From Chromera velia (Eukaryota; Sar; Chromeraceae): a DNA stretch of 16,927 nucleotides. Position numbers and translations under genes: made by a program. The stretch covers positions 1 to 16,927 of the forward strand of contig JAHBMJ010001470.1 in the NCBI GenBank assembly GCA_018398765.1, in the 5' to 3' direction. The stretch's first letter is position 1. Each line of letters starts with the position of its first letter. Shown piece after piece: positions 1 to 8,964 of this stretch. The notes under the pieces were generated by a model that did no database searches, was not told the origin of the DNA, and saw only the letters and a program-made list of their open reading frames with translations.

Positions 1-325
1 CCATCGGAGACTCGGAGTCCTCGTTGTCTCGCTCCTCGCACATCTGCTCATCTTCATCGAGACTTTGGAGGTCTCCGAAGAGATCCTCTTCCTGGGCGTT
101 TACGTTCTGGGACGGCTACTCGTCTTGCCCTTCCATCCTGTTATCCTCTTTTTACTGTTCTTGAGGCTGTGCCTGTTCCTGGGGGGGCTGACCCTGGGGA
201 TGGACTACTTGTCTGTGAGCCTGAATTTCCATCTGGTAAGCCTTCTCCGACAAGATAGTTTGGGAGAATCGTACGACTTCGACCCCAGTTCCTCTCTTGA
301 TGCTGACAACAGTTGGTTTCTCTCT
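1..325 (-). CDS. Two possible 3'-ward exons of an unidentified minus-strand gene, running off the left edge
   Basis: On the minus strand, 325-209 reads REKPTVVSIKRGTGVEVVRF and so on to AHRQ, with acceptor AGCCCAG before it and donor AGACAA|GTAGTC in phase 0. Segment 106-1 reads an acidic stretch (NVNAQEEDLFGDLQ, then DEDEQMCEERDNEDSE) after acceptor CGTCCCAG, also in phase 0, and is still open at base 1. Without splicing the same frame contains a TAA and a TAG between the two pieces. No family is recognised. The amino-acid make-up is protein-like, but the pieces are short and the donor is weak, so this is tentative. Confidence 0.3.
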
Positions 326-950
326 CTGGGCTATTTTATGTTGTTTTCTATGAAAGGAGATCGGAATGTGCCACTGGACTGAGAATGATATTTGGACTGA
401 GCCTGCAGTGTCATTCAAAAGGAGGATACAGCCAGATGAAGATTTGAAGATGACTAGGAAGATGGGCATACATGGAGCCTTCGATCGGCCCCTGGATGGC
501 TGCCGGAGTGAGTCACGAGGAGAGAGCCCACGGAGCAGAGTCATCCTGAGGGCAAGGGCTACAGGCGCTGAATGAAAAGCTAGTGGAACACTAGTGCAGG
601 CCTAAGAAGAGCAAATGAATAGAGCAGCACTTCAAAAACAAAGAGAGACGGGACCTCCAAGAGAAAAAGGTCTGCTAGGGAAAGAAGCAGCTGACCGCAT
701 CGCTGAAACAATCCGCTGAACCCTTCACGGCCTTCAAGAGGCCGACCAAGACAGCAGAGAAGAAGTAGTTGACAGCCTCGAGCATGATCGTTGTCCGGGC
801 TGAAAAGAGAAGCATCCAGACACAAAGTGAATGAGGGAATTTCTGACTTGCACGAACGCGAAGAGAGCGTCGTCTCTCGTTTGGATTTCTTCCGTCTTCA
901 CTTTCTGCATCATGGGCTATTTTATCCCGCCTTCGATTGGCATTTATACA

Positions 951-953
951 CAT

Positions 954-987
<34 letters not shown>

Positions 988-1004
988 TCGCACACACATG
1001 CACG
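951..1004. repeat. CA microsatellite
   Basis: A pure CA tract at 955-983 with imperfect CA-rich flanks to about 1004. Confidence 0.95.
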
Positions 1005-1112
1005 CGGGAGATGCACAGAGCTATACGCCTGACTCTCTGCTACACCACACAAAGAAGGGAAGAGGGGCGGCAAGGTCCCTTCCCGACAGACTGACAACCG
1101 GCCTGATGCGTG

Positions 1113-1169
1113 GCTGAATGACTGATTGATTGACCGACTGACTCACTAACTGACTGATCCCCCCCCCCC
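1113..1169. repeat. TGAC/TGAT-type repeat followed by poly-C
   Basis: Degenerate TGAC, TGAT and TGACTCAC units at 1113-1158 are followed by about 11 C residues. Read on the minus strand, the tract is a run of GTCAGT/GTGAGT-like words, i.e. splice-donor-like. Confidence 0.85.
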
Positions 1170-1367
1170 ACCGGGTCGTTTACCTCTGCGTGAGAGAATG
1201 GACACTTCTCCTCCTGGGGGCAGGCTCGAAGGCCTGCAAGATACACACACCAACAAATTGACAAAGCGCGTCTGCCCTAAACTGACTGACTCACAGAAAC
1301 CCAGACACATAGATTGACAAACCTAGTGCATATACTGACAAACCAGCATACGGGCAGATAGATTACA

Positions 1368-1388
1368 TGACAGACAGACAGGCAGACA
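1368..1388. repeat. GACA microsatellite
   Basis: About five GACA units, with smaller related tracts near 1283-1350 and 1494-1504. Confidence 0.8.
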
Positions 1389-2726
1389 ATGTGACTCTTT
1401 TTTTCTTTCTTTGAAAGACTTTGTTTCTTTTTCTTTTTTCTTTTCTCATTTTTCCTTTCAAATAAACAGAAAATTAAAAAGAGACCGATGAACAGACAGA
1501 CAGATAAAAAGAAAAATAGAGAGGGGGGGGGGCAGATATAGGTCCAAATTCCTGCGACACATTCTGCAGCGCTCCCCCACAGTGTAGTGACGTTGATCGT
1601 GATGTCTACTGACCAATGAAATGAAACTTGCGACATCCGAGAAGACTCTTGTTGTGTTCGTAGTTGCATGTGCCCTCGAGGTTTCCGCACTGGCCCTTCA
1701 CGAAATACTAGCATACAGGGGTGTACAGCTGCAATATACAGAGATATCAGACATACATACACAACGGGGATTCCGAAACTGATTCAGAAGCAATAGCAGC
1801 ACAAGTGATCGCACGCAAACCAACCAGAACGGAAAAAGTCAACAGGAGCAGGAAAGACATATTCAAGAGGAAAGATATATTCAGATCTGCCGAATGGAAG
1901 CACTCGAAATTATCTGAGCGGCCGAAAATCCCCCCATGATCGAACCAGCCGACCAGGCCCGACCTGCTGATCGATTTGGTCCCAATCGCAAACATGCGAA
2001 CGGTTTGTACATCCTTCCGTGCAGCCAGATGCATGGACCGAACAGATTGAATCAGTCTGTACGAATGGCGGTGATGTGAATGCATGCGTGTGCGCCTTGC
2101 TCAAAGGTTTGCTCGACCCAAATTGTTTCATGGTTCAAGACACAAAGGTACGGACTATCGTGCTAATCCAATAAAGTTCCGAGCTGACCGTGCCCCTTGC
2201 CCAGAGTGTGAGGACGAAAATCCATAACGCTCCACTCTTCTGGGACGCGGCTGCGTGAGGCTCCCGGTGAATGACGGACGGGGTCTTGTTTTTTAGCTGT
2301 TTTGCCCGTGTGGCTGTCACTTTCCCATTTTCCCGCATACTTCCCCCCCCCCTGCAGCCAGAGGAATCTTCTTCACCGCATATTCCCACGGCGTGTTCCA
2401 CCCATCCTTCCTTGCCCTGCAGACGGACGGACCCATCGGTACCGCTCCCAATCTCCTTCCCGACCCGGTACCCTTCGGCCCCCGCCTTCTTTGTCAGCTG
2501 ATCATTGGAAAAGAACCATCCCTTCCTGTACTTCCACGGGGAGTACAACAGGGAAGCAGAAATTTGTTCATACATTCTAGGTGATCGATCGAAAGCGCGG
2601 ACAATGAGAATCAAGTACCACAAACCACCACAAAGAATTGAATCTGCTATCTGGCACAGACAATTCATGTCCGTAAGAGAGTCTGACTCTTGACAGACGC
2701 GAGCTGGCTCATACGTTCAGACTGAC

Positions 2727-2988
2727 TTGGCGGCGGGGTCTCAGAACGTGCGCGGAGTCTCACTTCGGCTTGGAGAGCGTTCTTCACCAGAGTGTCTCGT
2801 TCGGGAAGAGTGCGGAAAGAAATCGAAGTCGTCCGTCCCAGGTCAGTGTCCAGAAGTGAGAAGTCCTGGACGGACAACTGCAGCGGTGCCGCGAACATCG
2901 CGTCGATCTGGAAGAGAAGATGTCCAAACTCCATGTGGATGACAAAATTCCGTAGCGTCGTCAGATCCTCCATCGCTTTGCTGCTCCG
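2727..2988 (-). CDS. Repeat unit A, exon-like segment (unidentified protein)
   Basis: The minus-strand frame is open from 3045 to 2665. If spliced it would start after ACTGTGGACAG (2989-3000) and end at CCGCCAA|GTCAGT (donor 2726-2721). It reads SSKAMEDLTTLRNFVIHMEF, continues with LLFQIDAMFAAPLQLSV, and ends RLRARSETPPP. It is related residue by residue to units B and C, as expected for a duplicated exon. No known family is recognised and no connected start or stop exon was found, so it could be a live exon or a relic. Confidence 0.4.
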
Positions 2989-3168
2989 CTGTCCACAGTT
3001 GTAGACATGTCGTCGGTTTGTTCGTCCTTCCCTGTATGGATGCAAAAAGAAGCATGGGCACGAGCACGAATTGAATCAGTCTGCAGGGAGAGCGGTTGTG
3101 TGGGTGCATTTGTGTGCGCGTTACTGAAAGCCCTGCAGGCTCGACCCAAATCCTTCTACTGGTTCCAG

Positions 3169-3182
3169 AAAAAAAAAAAAAA
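3169..3182. repeat. Poly-A run
   Basis: Fourteen A residues inside the second repeat unit, absent at the matching place of the first unit (about 2145). Confidence 0.85.
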
Positions 3183-3712
3183 GTCCTGTCGGGACCCCTG
3201 TGATAAGTCAGTTGAAGTTCCCCCTGCCCAGAGTCAGAGGGGGGAGAATGAAGAGGGAGAATTTTCAAACCTGAGCAACATCCCAGAACTGAAGTACAAG
3301 AAGAAGAAGACGAGAAGCAGAGGAGACTGACATGGTCTATGGCGTTCTTTGTGTAAAGGACCTTTCCCAAATCTCCCTCTTGCTTGAGACGTCACTGAAG
3401 ACCCAGACACGACACCCGGAGACATATGAGTCGCTCCTTGAGGAAATCCCAGACTGTTCCACTCGTCTACGGGGCGGCTTGTCAGGCTGCAGCCGGCAAA
3501 CGCTGGACACGATCCTGCATGCAGGTCATACGGGGAGCACAACAGGGAAGCAAACATTCGTTCAGCTGCTCTAAGTGAGGGCACATACTATGAAAGTGTA
3601 ACAAATCACAGCAAAACGACCAGAGACCGATCATACGCACTTTGTGATGGCAGAAGACTGTTGCATGACAGATGCGACCTGGCTCAACACCTGTTCGTAG
3701 GCTCAGACTCAC

Positions 3713-3883
3713 TTCTTGGCGAGGTCTCTGAACGGGGTCGGAATCTCAGTTGATCTTCATGATGTGTGAGGGCGCTGTGGAGGATCGTGTCGTCCGGGGA
3801 GAATAAGCCAGAATTAAGAATCGAGCGAGGTCCTTTCTAAGCAGAGCCAAGTCCTGCATGTTGCATTCGAGTTGGGCAAGGCC
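3713..3883 (-). pseudogene. Repeat unit B, exon-like segment with an apparent frameshift
   Basis: It starts after GCTGTGCAG (good acceptor) and ends at GCCAAGAA|GTGAGT. The first half reads LAQLECNMQDLALLRKDLAR, matching unit A's LQLSVQDFSLLDTDLGR. The second half matches unit A (LRFRPRSETSPR against VRLRARSETPPP) only in a different frame. The switch is near 3795-3800, in a C-rich run. Staying in the first frame gives a stop after HIMKIN. This indicates decay of the duplicated exon or, less likely, a sequencing indel. Confidence 0.4.
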
Positions 3884-4093
3884 CTGCACAGCGATCGGAG
3901 CGAGCACAACATGCGACAACATGTAAGCAGACAATCGTGCATTTATTTTGAGTGAGTCTATACGCAGAATGAGAAGGGGCAGAAGTCACCGGGAAAGACT
4001 TGAACGGCCTGTCATCGACAAAACGTGACGGTAAGAGATTGTGTAGAGACACCATGCAGCTGGCTTGACGTATGTCTGTAAGTTCAGGCTGAC

Positions 4094-4287
4094 TTCTTGG
4101 CGGGGTCACCGAACGTCAAACGGCTTCGTACGCAGGATGACGTAAAAACCACCAGGTTCTTTCCGAAGTAGAGGGAAGCCTCCTACATACACGAATCGGA
4201 GTAGGTCAGAGCAAATGGTGTCCATTTGATGACTCGGGTGGCCAAACTCGTTGCCGACCACGAGGAGACGGGGAAGCCGCGCGTCTC
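4094..4287 (-). pseudogene. Repeat unit C, exon-like segment, probably broken
   Basis: The minus-strand frame reads RLPRLLVVGNEFGHPSHQMD and continues through LLRKEPGGFYVILRTKPFDV before a TGA. The NEFGH part aligns with MEFGH of unit A, and the end (RSVTPPR in a shifted frame, then AA|GTCAGC) aligns with the ends of units A and B. A small insertion near 4107-4112 relative to unit B would explain the frame loss. No clear acceptor is visible upstream. Confidence 0.3.
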
Positions 4288-4696
4288 ATTGTGAATATTC
4301 TGAGTCCGGAGACCAGTTTTCATCATTTTTCGGCGGCACGAAAAGAAGGGAAACACATTCGACGTTTATGTCAAAATTACCAGGCTCCAGCCAAATACGT
4401 GCCTATCGAAGCTGCTGTCTTCTGTGTGTGTCTACTCCGTCAACGAGTGTCGGCACCGGGTGTCGGCACATTGTCAAGACGCGACAAAAAAAGTCCAGAG
4501 CTTTTCCAAGTTGCAAAGGATCACAAGAAGTCACACTGTGACTCAGACAAGCAGCAGACTTCCAATGTGCTTTATTCCACCACTGGCCCACCAGCGTTTT
4601 AACCTGAACTCTGAAGACAGATCGGTATGAAGATTCAACATCCTCTCTTTGTTTCAAACTTTCGGGTAAAACAACACATGCAGCTTTTATGCGTGC

Positions 4697-4769
4697 CGGC
4701 CGCGGCGGGGGCCCGGGGGGGCGCGCGGGAGGGTGCGCGCGCGGAGCCGCGCGGCGTCGGAGCCGCAGG
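4697..4769. other. Extremely GC-rich island
   Basis: About 70 bases made almost only of G and C, with many CpG steps (GGCCGCGGCGGGGGCCCGGG near the start, GCGCGCGCGGAGCCGCGCGG later), set in ordinary-composition DNA. It lies in the 0.95-kb spacer upstream of the SUN gene. It could be a CpG-type promoter element, a fragment of rDNA-like spacer, or a library artefact; the sequence alone does not decide. Confidence 0.5.
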
Positions 4770-5234
4770 TGTTGCTTCAATTCATGGACCCAAAACATGC
4801 ATCCCAAACCGTGAGGATGATGGATGATGATGGATGTGGCCTGGTGGCCATTAAACGGCACATTGGCACTTTCGTGCAACTTCACACAAGTCTGCAGGAT
4901 CCAAGGCATTCAGATGTGACGTGCTTTGAGGCATGCGTCAGGCAGAGGCAGCTAGTCATTTGCGTGATCCACTTGCCGACGTCTCAAGTGATCGATGCAA
5001 TGAAGCAACGATGGACACTGCAGCGCGTTCACACATTCCAGCGAGCTTGGCTGTGCGGAGCAGGTGGTGATAAGGACTCCCGTTTCTTGTGAAAAGAAAA
5101 CCGTGGATTGAGTCTTCGCTTGGGACTGATGAAGAACAAGAATGCCCAAAGATGCCTCATCTCCATATCCGTCTCCTTGCAGAGTCGTCTGCTCAGTCTG
5201 TCTGAAGTAGTGGTACCTTCATAAGGGTCCGAGC
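4770..5234. other. Upstream spacer of the SUN gene
   Basis: No convincing coding exon is seen on either strand. A short GATGAT-type repeat lies at about 4815-4837. An in-frame TAG at 5208 separates this spacer from the start codon. The promoter and 5' UTR of the SUN gene should lie here, but no TATA-like or initiator motif stands out. Confidence 0.4.
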
Positions 5235-6414
5235 ATGCGGGGACGCTGTCTGTGCGTATCGCTTGTGTTTGTTCTTCTGTTCCCCTTCACCTCTCACGGG
5301 GAAGAGGCCACCTCCGAATGGATACAGGGGAACGGACTTACAACCAGTACGGCCACAACAAGTGCCGCCTTGTCCTTCTCCCCCTTGGAGTCAGCCACAG
5401 GGACAGGGACTGGCAGTCCCGCTGTGTCAGAGACACGCGCAAAGGATCTGGTTCTTCGGAGCACACGAGTTACGAGTCCCTCCTCTCTGGATGTTTCCCC
5501 CCCTGTGTCCACTCGCCCAAAAGGTCTCAAGGGAAGTGTGCAGCTGTCAGGAGGGGACAACTGGCCCACCACACTGCATCTCCAGTGCTCTTCCAGGGAC
5601 ACATTCCAGTTGCCTCTCTTTTCAGAGTGTCCAGAAGACAAATCTAGTAATCCTCTCCACTCCCCTCAACTAGTATCTGACCTAGGCCTTTTCTGTGAGA
5701 GAGAGGACGAGATTACTAGGATCTTCGATGCGGTGCAGAGGCACTTCCACTGCCAACCCACAGATCAGCACATCCTCTACCCCTTTTCCCCGCCCTTTCC
5801 CTTCATGCTGGGTCCAGACCCTTTTGGTGTCTCGGAGCAACAGGCAATCTCCCCCCTCCCCCCTGGTCCCTTTGTACGGCCCCCCCACCAAGCGTGTGGA
5901 CTCTCCGAAAATCTTCCCAATGCCGGGGCCCTCGAAAGCCCCGCAGGTGGGCCCATCGGCACGTCGCCCTTCCTGACGCTGCCGTGTGACGACATCTTGT
6001 GCTCCATCATCGCCACGCAAGGAGGGTCCCAGCCCCTCCTCCCGCCAGGCTCCCCCTCGGACGATCTCTTCCCCCCCCCCTTGGAAGAGGAAGACGATGA
6101 ATGCCCTCGACCCCCCGAGGGAGGAGACGGCATCTTCCCCGAAGAGAGCAATCAGGACCCGGTGGTCGAACCCAAAAACACCCTGGCGAGCTGGGTGCGC
6201 AGGCTGTTCACTCTCTTTCAAAGAGAAGAGACCACTGAGGGTGGTGCACAGGGAGGAGCAGAGTCGTCAGAGACTGGACAGGAGGGGAAGTCGGGCTTGG
6301 CTCTAGGAGGGCCCGTACTCAGGGGAGAGCAGCTGGCAGTGGATAGAGCACGGCGAGCACAGGTTGAGAAAGTGTGCAGAACGCTGTCGACCTCCAACCC
6401 ATCAGCTCTCACAG
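5235..6414 (+). other. Exon 1: signal peptide and luminal low-complexity region
   Basis: This exon encodes residues 1-393. Residues 1-22 form a typical signal peptide: MRGR, a hydrophobic core (LCVSLVFVLLFPF), then a small-residue cleavage zone near TSHGEE. The rest is rich in Ser, Thr, Pro and acidic residues, with an acidic patch (EEEDDE) near residues 287-292 and no recognisable domain. It ends at the donor CACAG|GTAGGT in phase 1; continuing without splicing reaches a stop at 6456-6458. Intron 1 (6415-6743) ends with GAGTGCAG. Confidence 0.85.
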
Positions 6415-8920
6415 GTAGGTGGTTGCATGGGGATCTACGAATCACTCTTACTTTCTGACTGGTTCGGTGTTCGTGCAAGTCCAAGGGTGTTCCTCCACAA
6501 GCGTCCTTTGTCGCTTGGCTTTTCTTTTCCTCAGCTTTCCTTCTCTGTGTGTATCACCTCAAACAAGAATTCTGTGGCTGGGTTCCTTTGCGAGAGCTCT
6601 TCACACCGTTCGTTCATTTGTTCCTCAGAGGACCGTTGATCGAGTGTTCGTTTTTTTTTTCTTTCTGCTCTCCTCGTCTTTTCTGTTTGGCCGCGTGTTG
6701 TGTGTGCGCGTTCGCTTGAATGGATGTCTGTCTTTGAGTGCAGGAGAGGACTCGGATGCTTGCTCCCGACTTTTGATTGGCATCGGAAACGGGCAGGCCG
6801 AGTCTGAAGATGAGAAGAAGACAAAGGGGGAGGGAGAGGGAGGGGAGCACGCTGTGGATGAAGAAATAGGGGGCAACGCCACAAGAAGCAGTGGAGAGGA
6901 GGAAGCTTTCGAGGAGCCCTTCATTCCCCTTCACGAGAGGCCGTGTTTCACTTCATGGACAGAGCGGAAAGAGCTTGCTGAATCTGCTCTGCGCAACGAT
7001 CAGAGCAGACCCGCAGATATGCTTTGGGGTCGTGCTTCTGCTGCCTTGTTTCCCTTTGTCACTTCAGCGGAGATTCCGAAGTCCTGGGGTCTTCCCGAAA
7101 AGGCAAAAGAGGAGAAGGAAAAAGAGGGGGAAAAGGAAGCACCGCTTGAAGAGGACCCCCAGAAAATGGAGGAATTTGTGCGTAGGCGTCTTGCAGAGCT
7201 TGTCAGAAGGATGGATTTTGATGAAGAGAACCCCGATGCCGCACAAACCGACACAGAATCTCACGACCCCCCTCCAGGGACCCCACAAAGAATTCCGTCG
7301 AGCCGCTGGGTCTCCACGGAGGACTGTGTTGCTCCCCCTCCTCCTCCTCTCATTTCACGTCCCCGTTTCCCCCCCTCCCTGCCAGAGTTCTACGTACCTG
7401 GAAGATCGAACAGCGAGGTCGAGCCAATGACGAGAGAGGAAGAGGAAGCAGCGGAGGCGGCGGCTCTTGGAAGAGAACAGGCGCTAGGGTGGACCCTTCC
7501 CAGTCGGAGGGGGGGCAAATCGGGGGGGCTGGGCAGCAGCGCCCCGCAGCAGCACGGGCCGTTCCGGAGATTCCTCCACGGAGAGTACGCGTCTGCCGAC
7601 AAGATCCCTCCCACTCTTTTTGACCACGCATCGTCGGACGCCGGGGGGAGGATTTTTGCCTACAGCAGAGGGATGAACAACCCGAAGGGAGTCCTGGTCA
7701 GTCAGTCAGTCAGTCAGTCAATCACTACTGTTTGGCGCTCAGTCTGCTGCCTGCCTCTTCTTCAAAGCTTCCCTGCCATCCTGTCACCTTGCGGATGGGG
7801 AGAAAAGAGGGAATTTTCTCAATCGGATCTATGAGATTCTTGGCGTCGGAAGAAAATGGAGGGTGGATGACAGGGTCCGTGTCTCATTGATAAGCGGCTG
7901 AATCGATGTGTAAATCTGGTAGAGATTCCTCAACTCATTATTGATCGATTCGAATTGACTGCCGCCCTGCCTGCACACAGATGGACGACGACGACAGATA
8001 CCTTCTCGTCCCCTGTGCTTTGCCGAACAAATGGTCCGTCTGTTCTCTTGTTTGTTTGTTTGTTTGTTTGCTTGCTTGCTTGCTTGCTTGCTTGTTTGTT
8101 TGCTTGCTTGTTTGCTTGTGCATTTGGTTTGTTTGGCACTTCTGGGGACAGCGCGCCCCTGTTGATCCCTGTCTTCCCATTCTGCGGCCGTCTGAGTTGT
8201 CCTTCTCTTCAATTCGATTTCTTTCTTTCTTCTTTCTTCCTCTTGAGGTCTTTTTCCTTATGCGTTCTTGCATGATTGCTTGCTTGTCTTTCTACTTGCA
8301 GGTTTGTTCTGGCCCTTCCAGACGAGATCGACCTCGAGAAGCTGGCGTTCTTCTCGCAAGAATTCTTCGCCTCCTCTTTCAGGTCAGTCAGATGAATTGC
8401 ATTGACTGAGCAAGAACTGCCTGACCGTCGCATAATGTTCATTGTTGGCGTTCTCCTCATCCCTTCTGGCTTTTTATATTGGCAGTGCAGCGATTGGTGT
8501 CGGTGGATATCTTTCCCTTCCCTCCCATCTGTGCCCTTTTTTTGTCACTCTTTCTGCTGTTCCCCCCTCCCTGCGTGCAGACACGTGCAGATTCTGGGAG
8601 CGTTGAAGTTTCCCACAGCCGAATGGCGTCTCCTTGCAGAACTGGAATTGTCCAGCGACAGAACGCAGGAGATCTTCGACCTCTCGCCCTTCTGCCAGAC
8701 ACTGGCAAGCAAGGGGTGCTGGGTGCGGTACATCAAGGTCAGTCGATTCGCTCCTGCAGCATGATATTTCACCGTCGTTTCTTCACTCCAATTCTAAGGA
8801 GGAAAGTTCATTCGATGCTCTATCTCTCTCTCTCTCTATCTGCCTGTCTGTCTGAAAGAAAGGAAGAGAAAAAGAAAAGAAAAGAAAAGAAAAGAAAAGA
8901 CGATACAGCCCGTCTGTCTG

Positions 8921-8964
<44 letters not shown>

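Larger units (their letters stand above)
326..1989. other. Gene-poor stretch with microsatellites
   Basis: No exon I would defend. It holds a CA repeat, TGAC/TGAT-type repeats, a C-run, GACA repeats and a T/C-rich tract (about 1396-1460). The apparent ORFs here translate the repeats. Confidence 0.5.
1990..4290. repeat. Diverged direct-repeat array, ~1-kb unit plus a shorter third copy
   Basis: The segments near 2000-2760 and 3010-3750 run parallel. Shared anchors include TTGAATCAGTCTG (2047 and 3071), GCTCGACCCAAAT (2111 and 3139), CAACAGGGAAGCA (2546 and 3540) and the stretch containing CTTGGCG near 2727 and 3716. Offsets drift from 1028 to 986 through small indels. A third copy of the last part lies at about 3950-4290, offset about 381 from the second. 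Divergence is high, so the duplication is old. The units also carry related minus-strand exon-like pieces, annotated separately. Confidence 0.6.

Noticed and set aside
791-1117. ORFs on both strands across the CA repeat.
   Set aside because: They mainly translate the microsatellite (Thr-His or Val-Cys runs).
2135-2668. Minus-strand ORF of 177 codons with a kinase-like glycine loop (GKEIGSGTDGSV).
   Set aside because: The loop pattern fits, but no VAIK lysine, HRD or DFG motif follows, and the downstream text is Gly/Glu-rich low complexity. Chance match within the repeat unit.
4094-4287. GNEFGHP on the minus strand, as in glycogen branching enzymes.
   Set aside because: None of the residues after HP that follow in that enzyme family (E-W-x-D-F-P-R) are present, and the segment is better explained as a copy of repeat unit A.
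6419-6743. In-frame extension of exon 2 upstream through intron 1.
   Set aside because: The frame is open, but it translates T-rich intronic sequence. The phase-1 GTAGGT...GTGCAG intron joins exon 1 and exon 2 cleanly.
7829-8275. ORFs on both strands over the CTTG/TTTG repeat.
   Set aside because: Translations are repeat products (Cys-Leu-Phe-Val or Lys-Gln-Thr runs) inside intron 3.
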